Shown here piece after piece: positions 1 to 5,712 of a stretch of 13,105 bases of DNA. Made by a program: the position numbers and the translations under genes. Location: the NCBI GenBank assembly GCA_030648435.1, contig JAUSHE010000044.1:1-13105 (forward strand), given 5' to 3'. The notes below the pieces were generated by a model, which saw nothing but the letters and a program-made list of their open reading frames with translations, ran no database searches and had not been told where the DNA came from. The DNA is from Candidatus Daviesbacteria bacterium. Lineage in GTDB: Bacteria; Patescibacteria; Microgenomatia; Daviesbacterales; UBA10151. Each line of letters starts with the position of its first letter. The stretch's first letter is position 1.

Positions 1-10
1 ATTGTTAATT

Positions 11-1147
11 TTAAACCACAAAATCTTGCCAATTAGTTTGATTAATTAATGTTGCGGTTGCACTTGGATAGCCGGTTGTCCAAGATTTTGGGAACTTAGC
101 GGTTTTTTTGCCATATTTGAATTCAAAACCATGCAGTTTACCCTCTATTTCTTCTATCAAATCCATTTCTGCCCCGCTTGATAAACGCCAAAAATAAAGA
201 GAAAAGATTTTTTGTTCATACTGCAATTTTTTCATCCGCTCAACAATCAAAAAATTCTCCCACAATTTTCCCACATCATCACGGCTGTTAAGTAAATTTA
301 AATTTCCAATAATTACATTTCTCACACCGGTATCATAAAAGTAAATTTTGTCCATTTTGGTTACTTCCTTGCGTAAATTTCTACTAAATCCTGATAACCT
401 GAAAATGATAAACGATTTTTCCAATAAATCAATATATCTATCCACTGTTGCTTTGTTTAACTCTAAAGAACTACCCAATTCACTTAAAGAAACTTGATTT
501 CCAATTTGAAAGGCCAACAATTTTAAAAGATCACGGATTTTTGAAGAATTTCTTATATCGCCAAACTCTAATAAGTCTTTGTAAAGATATGTGTCAACTA
601 AATTTTGTAAATATTTATGTTTAGCTAGAGTACCATCTAAGGAAAAAATTTCCGGATATGACCCATAAATTAGCCTCTCTTCTGTCTGCATTTCCATTTC
701 ATAAGGAGTATTTGTAACACGCAGTTCCCCTTGAGATATAGGAAACAATTTATAACTGTAAATTCTTCCCGTGAGGGGTTCACTGATTTTACTTGCTAAA
801 TCCAAAGATGATGATCCGGTGACAATAACTTTTAATTTCGGAAAATTATCCAAAAGAATTTTTAAACTTAATCCAATTTCCGGTATACGTTGCGCCTCGT
901 CTATAAAGATGATTTCATAACCGGAGACCAGCAAAGAAAACTTAGATAATTCCCTACTGGTCAGCAGTTCCCACCATTCTCCTCTTTGGTCTCCATTTAG
1001 AACCAAAGTTTTAAATTGGAATTCGGAAAGTAAATCATTAACAAGTGTAGTTTTCCCAACCTGTCTAGGACCATAAATTACCAATCCTTTATTTGTCTCT
1101 GTTAACTCCTTTTTAAGGATAGAAAGCAGGCTTCGTTTTATTTTCAT
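11..1147 (-). CDS. AAA ATPase with DUF4143-type C-terminal domain
   Basis: The 378-residue protein belongs to the AAA_14/DUF4143 ATPase family. A P-loop GPRQVGKTT lies at residues 26-34, a Walker B strand ending in FIDEAQ at about 81-86, and a sensor-1-like VTGSSS at about 109-114. The C-terminal half (about 205-378) has a winged-helix-like stretch followed by the DUF4143 part (YFYDTGVRN, then LWENFL) and a PD-(D/E)XK-like tail (SGAEMDLIEE, then FEFKYGK). These proteins are common in genomic accessory regions and resemble archaeal and bacterial STAND-like ATPases; their cellular role is mostly unknown. The length is typical and the gene looks intact. The ATG at 1147 is supported by a promoter whose -10 ends 6 nt upstream, so the mRNA is probably leaderless. 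The downstream neighbour lies outside the window. The family call is firm; the function is not known. Confidence 0.9.
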   Translation of the reverse strand: MKIKRSLLSILKKELTETNKGLVIYGPRQVGKTTLVNDLLSEFQFKTLVLNGDQRGEWWELLTSRELSKFSLLVSGYEIIFIDEAQRIPEIGLSLKILLDNFPKLKVIVTGSSSLDLASKISEPLTGRIYSYKLFPISQGELRVTNTPYEMEMQTEERLIYGSYPEIFSLDGTLAKHKYLQNLVDTYLYKDLLEFGDIRNSSKIRDLLKLLAFQIGNQVSLSELGSSLELNKATVDRYIDLLEKSFIIFRLSGFSRNLRKEVTKMDKIYFYDTGVRNVIIGNLNLLNSRDDVGKLWENFLIVERMKKLQYEQKIFSLYFWRLSSGAEMDLIEEIEGKLHGFEFKYGKKTAKFPKSWTTGYPSATATLINQTNWQDFVV

Positions 1148-1153
1148 AACCCC

Positions 1154-1182
1154 ATACTAGCAAATATAACTCACATTGTCAA
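1154..1182 (-). promoter_or_regulatory. Promoter of the DUF4143 ATPase gene
   Basis: Read on the minus strand, a perfect -35 TTGACA (1177-1182) is followed by a 17-nt spacer and TAGTAT (1154-1159), preceded by TGC to make an extended -10. The expected start point, about 7 nt downstream, coincides with the ATG at 1147, which predicts a leaderless transcript. Confidence 0.65.
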
Positions 1183-1195
1183 CTGTAAAAGGGCT

Positions 1196-1221
1196 ATTTC
1201 CGATAGGATAATAGCGGAAAT
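1196..1221 (-). terminator. Possible terminator after tRNA-Asn
   Basis: ATTTCCG (1196-1202) and CGGAAAT (1215-1221) form a 7-bp stem with a 12-nt loop. On the minus strand the stem is followed after about 5 nt by TTTT. It sits between tRNA-Asn and the promoter of the next minus-strand gene, where a terminator would be expected. The T-run is short and offset, so this is a weak call. I see nothing else in 1183-1272. Confidence 0.3.
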
Positions 1222-1272
1222 GAAGCTACTAAGGCCATGTTTAAAGCTAAACTTGGTATATTAAGTGCCACT

Positions 1273-1347
1273 TGGCTCCCCCGCGTGGATTCGAACCACG
1301 AACCTTGATCTTAACAGGATCCTGCTCTACCATTGAGCTACAGGGGA
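1273..1347 (-). tRNA. tRNA-Asn(GTT), CCA encoded
   Basis: A full cloverleaf on the minus strand: acceptor TCCCCTG/CGGGGGA, D-arm GCTC-AATGGTA-GAGC, anticodon loop CTGTTAA giving anticodon GTT, and T-arm CGTGG-TTCGAAT-CCACG. The discriminator is G and CCA is encoded (1273-1275). Pair 27-43 is G/A, a mild mismatch. Its 5' end is separated from the upstream IVP gene by an AT-rich repeat stretch; the repeat copy TACATT at 1358-1363 lies 10 nt upstream, where a -10 could sit. Confidence 0.96.
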
Positions 1348-1357
1348 TTATTAAGTA

Positions 1358-1440
1358 AATGTACAATGTAAAATGTACAATTTACAATTAACTGCAAACT
1401 ACAAAACATACAATTTACAATTAAAAACAATTTAATTTTT
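1358..1440. repeat. AT-rich repeat block, left border of the IVP cassette
   Basis: The block contains AATGTAAAATGTACAAT (1365-1381), whose exact reverse complement lies at 1819-1835 on the other side of the four-helix gene. It also carries a 15-bp direct repeat TACAATTTACAATTA at 1376-1390 and 1409-1423. The remainder is low-complexity A/T sequence. Together the two borders enclose the complete gene at 1448-1813. Confidence 0.85.
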
Positions 1441-1447
1441 TAAAGTG

Positions 1448-1813
1448 CTAGCTATTTAGTTTTGTCTTCTTAACAATTACGGTCAAAATCTTAATTAATT
1501 CATTTACTTCTAAAAGTAACTTCTTAACAAGAGTTTGATCTGCCAATTTTACCTCATTTATAATCTTAAGCCAATACTCCGTTTCCCTAGCCTCTTTTAG
1601 AGAAATTGTCATGGTATGAATAAATTCTTTTTTAGATCCACAGTTCTGAGCTTCTTCTATATTGGCACCCACGCTTGTTCCAGACCTGATAATTTGATTG
1701 CCGATAGCGAATCCTGAAGTGTCTTTTGGAAAAGTTCGTATTAGTTGAATTATTCGAACACTGAATTGTAAGCTTCGCTCGCGGATGCTATAAATTGGAG
1801 CTTCTTTGTACAT
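1448..1813 (-). CDS. Four helix bundle protein (S23/IVP, TIGR02436-like)
   Basis: This 121-residue protein matches the family of 23S rRNA intervening-sequence proteins (four-helix-bundle, TIGR02436-type). The signature QIIRSGTSVGANIEEA is at about residues 40-55, followed by KKEFIHTMTISLKEARETEYWLKII. Homologues were first seen inside intervening sequences of 23S rRNA in Leptospira and Coxiella; a relative (Avd) works with diversity-generating retroelements as a nucleic-acid-binding partner. Here it lies outside rRNA, starting 20 nt after the rpoD stop codon, and is enclosed by inverted repeats. Its ATG (1811-1813) lies inside the imperfect extension of the right repeat, and there is no Shine-Dalgarno sequence. 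It is probably transcribed as the tail of the dnaG-rpoD mRNA. Its role here is unknown; RNA binding is inferred from the family only. Confidence 0.9.
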   Translation of the reverse strand: MYKEAPIYSIRERSLQFSVRIIQLIRTFPKDTSGFAIGNQIIRSGTSVGANIEEAQNCGSKKEFIHTMTISLKEARETEYWLKIINEVKLADQTLVKKLLLEVNELIKILTVIVKKTKLNS

Positions 1814-1835
1814 TCTACATTGTACATTTTACATT
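1811..1835. repeat. Right inverted repeat of the IVP cassette
   Basis: Positions 1819-1835 are the exact reverse complement of 1365-1381 (17 bp). Similarity continues imperfectly over 1812-1817. The repeat ends inside the rpoD stop codon (1834-1836) and runs into the start codon of the four-helix gene, so it forms the whole rpoD-IVP junction. Confidence 0.85.
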
Positions 1836-2922
1836 ATTCTAGGTAGTCGCGGAGTTTTTTGGCCCTGGTGGGGTGCTTTAGTTTTCTGATGGCTTTGGCT
1901 TCTATCTGCCTGATACGCTCTCTTGTCACTCCAAACTCTTTCCCCACTTCTTCCAGGGTCCTTTGTTTGCCGTCTTCTAATCCAAAACGAAGTTGTAATA
2001 CCCTTTTTTCTCTTGGCGATAAACTATCCAACACTTCATCCAAATGAACCTTTAAAAGTTCCCTGGTGGCCTGCTCGTCCGGTTGCAAGCCCTGATCAGC
2101 TATAAAATCTCCCAAATGAGAATCCTCTTCATCTCCCACCGGTGTTTCCAAAGATGTAGGTTCCTGAGAAACTTTAATAATCTCCCGGGCTTTTGTTTCG
2201 TCTATGCCGAGTTCTTTGGCTACCTCTTCCGGTGCCGGTTCCCTGCCCAACTCCTGCATCATCCGTCTTTGAGTCCTGTTAAACCGATTGATTGTTTCCA
2301 CCATATGAACAGGAATCCTGATGGTTCTGGCCTGATCTGCTATGGCTCTGGTAATAGCTTGCCTGATCCACCAGGTAGCATAGGTTGAAAATTTATAACC
2401 TCTTCTCCAGTCGTATTTATCAACCGCTCTCATTAGTCCGATATTGCCTTCTTCTATTAAATCCAGCAGGCTCATGCCTCTCCCTACATATTTTTTAGCA
2501 ATAGACACAACTAATCTTAAGTTGGCACTAATCAGTTTATCCCTGGCTACTCTGACATTTTTCTCTGCTTTTTTAGCCAGATCTATTTCATCAGCTGCTG
2601 TTAAAAGAGGGATTTTACCAATATCACGGAGATACTGTCTGACAGGATCGGTGACGGCCCCTGCCTCCAGCGTAGATAACACTTCAAGTTCTTTTTCCAA
2701 ATCTGTGGTGGTCTTTGTTTCCGTTTCCAGCTCCTCTGCCGTAGTTTCAAAAACATCTATATTTTCGTTGGTCAGCTTGATAAAAAATTCATCAAGTGCA
2801 ACAATTTCTTCTTCAGGCTTGGGGAAAACCCGTAAGATCTCCTCCTGTGTCACGAACCCCCTATCCTTACCTAACTTAAGGAGTTTTTTAATATCCAGTT
2901 GTGCTTCTTTTCGTTTTGCCAT
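1834..2922 (-). CDS. rpoD: RNA polymerase sigma factor RpoD (sigma-70)
   Basis: The primary sigma factor directs RNA polymerase to housekeeping promoters. The 362-residue protein has a short acidic region-1.1-like N-terminus. Region 1.2 follows (DPVRQYLRDIG, about 92-102). Region 2 (about 126-200) includes the -10-recognition segment YKFSTYATWWIRQAITRAI. Region 3 spans about 205-280. The region 4 helix-turn-helix is TLEEVGKEFGVTRERIRQIE (about 322-341), ending in KLRDYLE as primary sigma factors do. It is much shorter than E. coli RpoD because the non-conserved insert is absent. The ATG lies 1 nt after the dnaG stop codon (TAA-T-ATG), indicating translational coupling. Its stop overlaps an inverted repeat bounding the next gene. 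Many promoters in the window carry TATAAT-type -10 elements consistent with this sigma class. Confidence 0.97.
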   Translation of the reverse strand: MAKRKEAQLDIKKLLKLGKDRGFVTQEEILRVFPKPEEEIVALDEFFIKLTNENIDVFETTAEELETETKTTTDLEKELEVLSTLEAGAVTDPVRQYLRDIGKIPLLTAADEIDLAKKAEKNVRVARDKLISANLRLVVSIAKKYVGRGMSLLDLIEEGNIGLMRAVDKYDWRRGYKFSTYATWWIRQAITRAIADQARTIRIPVHMVETINRFNRTQRRMMQELGREPAPEEVAKELGIDETKAREIIKVSQEPTSLETPVGDEEDSHLGDFIADQGLQPDEQATRELLKVHLDEVLDSLSPREKRVLQLRFGLEDGKQRTLEEVGKEFGVTRERIRQIEAKAIRKLKHPTRAKKLRDYLE

Positions 2923-2923
2923 A

Positions 2924-4702
2924 TTACAAATTCTTCAACTTCACCGACAAATCCCTAAACCTTTTGTTTAGGGACTCCACTATTTCCATCTTATCAAACT
3001 CTTGGGCATTTTTGATCTCTAAAGAGAGTCTCTCCAGAGATGCTTTGATTAAAGCTTTTTTTAGTTCAGAAATTACTCCATTTAATTCTTTTTTCCAATG
3101 AGCCTCTTCCGCTAACCGGCTATCCAACTCTACTAAGTATAACCGATCCACCTCTGAAAGCAATTCCCTAGGTAATCCGGAAACAAATTCATTAATATTA
3201 AATGCCTGGCTTTTAAAAGATATTGAGTCCAAATAAAGTACCAATAAAACATAAATCTGTCGCCATTTCTCTGCTGAAAATAAAGTTTCCGGAGGGAAGT
3301 TAGGAATAAAATTAGATTCTGTAGGCGGATGAAGAAACAAAGCGATTAAATATTCTTCCAGCAGCTCCCGTCTGGATCTTAGTGAAACCACATTATCCTG
3401 AGTTCTTGTTTTCAAGGGACTTAAACGGGCACTTTCCGGCATTTTTCGGAACTTCTCTATCGCTTCACGCAAGATTTTTTCTTCTGTTTTCAAAAAAGCC
3501 GACAGTCTTTGAATATACCGTTCCCGAATTAAGTCGTCGGAGATTTTGGCCCAAACCGGAATCAATTCTTCCCCGATCTTTTTTAAATCTGCTCCCTTTT
3601 TCGTATCGTACCGCTTAGCAACTGAGGTCAGATAATAATCATAAATCGGTACCGCTTCTTCAATCGCTTTTTGCAACACTAATGGATCTTTCAGCGCTAC
3701 CTCTGCCGCATCTTTTCCGTCAATCAATTGAACCACTTTTAAATTTAGTCCAGCTGCATCGGCCATTTCAATACCCCTCCTGCAAGCGCTATCACCAGCC
3801 AAATCCATATCAAAACCCAGACTTAAGTTTTCCGTGTACTTTTTGATAAGTTCAATTTGACCGAAAGTCAGAGCAGTCCCCTTGGAAGCTACAATATTTT
3901 TAAAGCCTGCTTGATAGGATAAAATCACATCCATCTCCCCTTCTACTAATACAGCTTCTTTTTTGTTTCTTATCTCTATCTTTGACAAATTCAAACCATA
4001 TAGAAAGCTGCTTTTATCAAAAATAACGGTTTGGGGAGTATTAATATATTTTGGTTCGGCCGGGTATAGTACCCTGCCGGAAAAACCCCTTAAGCTTCCT
4101 TTGCCGTCAAACAATGGAAAAGTGATTCTGCCGCGGAAGCGGTCATAGCAACCGGATTTTGAAGATACTCCTAAACCTGATTCAATGATTTCAACGGTGG
4201 TGAAATTTCTCTTTTTTAAAAATCTTGTCAGGGACTCCCAGGAATTGGGAGCATAACCCAAACCAAACTCCTCAATTGTCTCATTTTTAACGCCTCTTTT
4301 TTTCAAGTATTCAAGAGCGTTTTTACCTAAATCATGTTTTGTTAATATATAATGGAAAAATTCCTGAGCTTTTAAATTTACTTCAAAAAGCCGGTCTTTA
4401 AAATCCTTTTTATCGTCTGATCTCTTCTGCAAAATAATTCCTGCCCTTGTCGCCAGCATTTCCAGGGCATCCTTGAAATCTATACCTTCTTTCTGCATTA
4501 AAAAAGTAAATACGTCGCCCCCGGCCTGACATCCAAAACAATGCCAGATTTGGCGTTCCGGTGAAACTACAAATGAAGGAGTTTTCTCATTATGAAAGGG
4601 GCAGGGGGCTTTGAAATTAACACCGGCTTTTTTTAAAGGGAGATATTCGGAGATTAAATCTACAATATTTATTTTTTCTTTTACAGCTTCAACATCATCC
4701 AT
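2924..4702 (-). CDS. dnaG: DNA primase DnaG
   Basis: DnaG synthesises RNA primers at the replication fork. From the ATG at 4702 the protein is 592 residues. The CHC2 zinc ribbon uses C34, H37, C55 and C58 (motifs CPFHNEKTPSF and CFGC). The catalytic core follows, with a TOPRIM domain containing VEGEMD (E254) and the acidic cluster FDMDLAGDSA (D298, D300, D304). A less conserved helical C-terminus is the expected DnaB-binding region. I chose MDDVEAVKEKINIVDLISEY as the start because DnaG normally begins a few residues before this motif. An in-frame GTG at 4798, preceded by AAAGGA, would add 32 residues with no family counterpart. The gene is 1 nt upstream of rpoD, the conserved macromolecular-synthesis arrangement, but without rpsU. 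It is probably cotranscribed with tRNA-Ser(GGA) just upstream. Confidence 0.95.
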   Translation of the reverse strand: MDDVEAVKEKINIVDLISEYLPLKKAGVNFKAPCPFHNEKTPSFVVSPERQIWHCFGCQAGGDVFTFLMQKEGIDFKDALEMLATRAGIILQKRSDDKKDFKDRLFEVNLKAQEFFHYILTKHDLGKNALEYLKKRGVKNETIEEFGLGYAPNSWESLTRFLKKRNFTTVEIIESGLGVSSKSGCYDRFRGRITFPLFDGKGSLRGFSGRVLYPAEPKYINTPQTVIFDKSSFLYGLNLSKIEIRNKKEAVLVEGEMDVILSYQAGFKNIVASKGTALTFGQIELIKKYTENLSLGFDMDLAGDSACRRGIEMADAAGLNLKVVQLIDGKDAAEVALKDPLVLQKAIEEAVPIYDYYLTSVAKRYDTKKGADLKKIGEELIPVWAKISDDLIRERYIQRLSAFLKTEEKILREAIEKFRKMPESARLSPLKTRTQDNVVSLRSRRELLEEYLIALFLHPPTESNFIPNFPPETLFSAEKWRQIYVLLVLYLDSISFKSQAFNINEFVSGLPRELLSEVDRLYLVELDSRLAEEAHWKKELNGVISELKKALIKASLERLSLEIKNAQEFDKMEIVESLNKRFRDLSVKLKNL

Positions 4703-4806
4703 GGTTTTGCAATAATCCCAAAGGCCTGTGCGAAACTCGGCTTTTCGGTATTGTTGCGGCAATTGTACACCAAGCAAGTCCAGAAGACAATCCTTCACCT
4801 ATCCTT

Positions 4807-4896
4807 TGGCGGAGAGGGAGGGATTTGAACCCTCGATATCCTTGCGGATATGCGACCTTTCCAAGATCGTGCACTAGGCCACTATGCGACCTCTCC
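4807..4896 (-). tRNA. tRNA-Ser(GGA), CCA encoded
   Basis: A class II tRNA with acceptor GGAGAGG/CCTCTCC, anticodon stem CGATC/GGTCG, loop TTGGAAA (anticodon GGA), and a long variable arm with a CATATCC-GCAA-GGATATC hairpin. The T-arm is GAGGG-TTCAAAT-CCCTC, the discriminator is G and CCA is encoded at 4807-4809. It reads UCC and UCU. It lies immediately upstream of dnaG on the same strand. Confidence 0.97.
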
Positions 4897-4907
4897 TTAA
4901 TTGACCT

Positions 4908-4935
4908 ATTATAGTGTATAATTAATTAATGTTTA
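4908..4935 (-). promoter_or_regulatory. Promoter of tRNA-Ser(GGA) and probably dnaG-rpoD
   Basis: On the minus strand a perfect TATAAT (4908-4913) lies 11 nt before the mature tRNA 5' end. A weak -35 TAAACA (4930-4935) lies 16 nt upstream. It overlaps the divergent plus-strand -10 at 4917-4922, so the two units may compete for polymerase. Confidence 0.55.
4917..4922 (+). promoter_or_regulatory. -10 element of the DUF5652-like gene
   Basis: A perfect TATAAT ends 6 nt before the ATG at 4929. A start point 6-8 nt downstream would fall on or next to the ATG, giving a leaderless mRNA. A TG lies directly before the hexamer. No good -35 is present at the standard distance; TTGACC at 4901-4906 is too close. 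Confidence 0.45.
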
Positions 4936-5183
4936 ACTGGCAATTACCAAATATAGGCGCATGGATTTTAATCCTTGTTATCTGGGAGGCTTTTTGGAAA
5001 GGGATTGGTCTTTGGAAATCTGCCAAAAAAGGAGACACTGTCTGGTTTATGGCTATATTTCTGACTAATCTTTTCGGACTAATACCTCTTTTTTATCTCT
5101 GGAGAACCAAACAACTTAAAGTTGTTATCGAAGATATAAAAAATTTCTTCAAATCAATATTTTCAAAGTTTCAGAAGAAGTAA
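4929..5183 (+). CDS. DUF5652-like small membrane protein
   Basis: The 84-residue protein has two hydrophobic helices, at about residues 10-28 (WILILVIWEAFWKGIGLW) and 38-58 (TVWFMAIFLTNLFGLIPLFYLW), and a basic, amphipathic C-terminal tail. The pattern W-E-x3-K-G-x2-LW followed by TNxxGLxPxxYL fits DUF5652, a family I know mostly from Patescibacteria, with no assigned function. It is the only plus-strand protein gene here, divergent from tRNA-Ser(GGA) and convergent with the Nudix gene 7 nt away. No Shine-Dalgarno sequence precedes the ATG; the adjacent -10 suggests a leaderless mRNA. Confidence 0.85.
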   Translation: MFNWQLPNIGAWILILVIWEAFWKGIGLWKSAKKGDTVWFMAIFLTNLFGLIPLFYLWRTKQLKVVIEDIKNFFKSIFSKFQKK

Positions 5184-5190
5184 GCAAAGC

Positions 5191-5595
5191 TTACTTTTCA
5201 TATATTTCTAAAGCTTTTTTTAGCAACTGTTTGTCTTGAGAAAAAGATAATCGTTTCAATGCATCCTCCGGCTTATACCAGCCTATATCGGAAACCTCCC
5301 AGTCATGGTCTGCAATATCACCTGACACATATTTCATCAAAAAATAAGTCACTATTTTGAAGATTTTTTCATCATTAAATGTATATACATATTTGGAATA
5401 TCCTACTTTACCGGTAATTTCTGCCTCCACTCCTCCCTCTTCCCTGACTTCCCGTAAAGCTGCTTCTTCTGTCGTTTGCCCGGGGTCAATTAAGCCTTTA
5501 GGAAAACTCCAGTGTTTATTTCGGGAATGCTGGGTCACCAAAACTTGCCCTTTGTTATTTAATACTATTCCTCCTGCACTAAATTCTCTCTTCAT
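5191..5595 (-). CDS. Nudix hydrolase
   Basis: A 134-residue single-domain Nudix protein that would hydrolyse a nucleoside diphosphate linked to another moiety; the substrate cannot be read from the sequence. The Nudix box runs from G34 to V56 and contains REVREEGGV, with the metal-binding glutamates at 49, 52 and 53. The first conserved glutamate of the Gx5Ex7REUxEExGU pattern is Q40 instead, in PGQ where PGE is usual. The N-terminal FSAGGIVLN strand and the late DWEVSDIGWYKPEDAL segment resemble the MutT/Ap4A-hydrolase-like branch. It starts 25 nt after tRNA-Arg(CCG) on the same strand and may share its transcript. The leader between them contains a short dispersed-repeat-like sequence. Confidence 0.92.
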   Translation of the reverse strand: MKREFSAGGIVLNNKGQVLVTQHSRNKHWSFPKGLIDPGQTTEEAALREVREEGGVEAEITGKVGYSKYVYTFNDEKIFKIVTYFLMKYVSGDIADHDWEVSDIGWYKPEDALKRLSFSQDKQLLKKALEIYEK

Positions 5596-5597
5596 TG

Positions 5598-5620
5598 TTT
5601 ATACTGAACGCAGTGAAATG
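5598..5620. repeat. Degenerate copy of a CTGAGC/GTCGAA-type short repeat
   Basis: The spacer between tRNA-Arg(CCG) and the Nudix start contains CTGAACGCAGTGAA. This resembles a diverged form of the short dispersed element CTGAGCnnnGTCGAA, of which a clearer copy lies at 7303-7323. The relationship is judged by eye. Confidence 0.3.
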
Positions 5621-5692
5621 TGCCCTCGGCGAGAATCGAACTCGCATCACGGGATCCGGAATCCCGGGGTCTATCCGTTAGCCTACGAGGAC
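5621..5692 (-). tRNA. tRNA-Arg(CCG), no encoded CCA
   Basis: Acceptor GTCCTCG/CGAGGGC, anticodon stem CGGGA/TCCCG with loop TTCCGGA (anticodon CCG), and T-arm GCGAG-TTCGATT-CTCGC. The discriminator is A, followed by CAT, so CCA must be added after transcription. The D-stem GGCT/GACC has a C12-A23 mismatch that is shared with the other arginine tRNA in this window, so it looks lineage-specific rather than a decay mark. It reads CGG. Confidence 0.95.
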
Positions 5693-5703
5693 ATCTTTGG
5701 TTA

Positions 5704-5712
5704 ATTCTAGCA
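5704..5712 (-). promoter_or_regulatory. Extended -10 of tRNA-Arg(CCG)
   Basis: On the minus strand TGCTAGAAT is a TGn-extended -10 ending 11 nt before the mature tRNA. It overlaps the stop codon of the radical SAM gene. The tRNA-Arg(GCG) promoter has nearly the same sequence (CGTGCTAnAAT in both). Confidence 0.5.

Noticed and set aside
1358..1440. CRISPR-like array in the AT-rich repeat block
   Set aside because: Units are short, overlapping and irregular, with no unique spacers and no cas genes.
2083..2971. Plus-strand open frames opposite rpoD and the dnaG end
   Set aside because: They are antisense to clearly conserved sigma-factor and primase sequence and encode no recognisable motif.
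5181..5193. TAAGC-AAA-GCTTA hairpin between convergent genes as a terminator
   Set aside because: Only 5 bp, AT-rich and made of the two stop codons; the following CTTTT is too short to be convincing.
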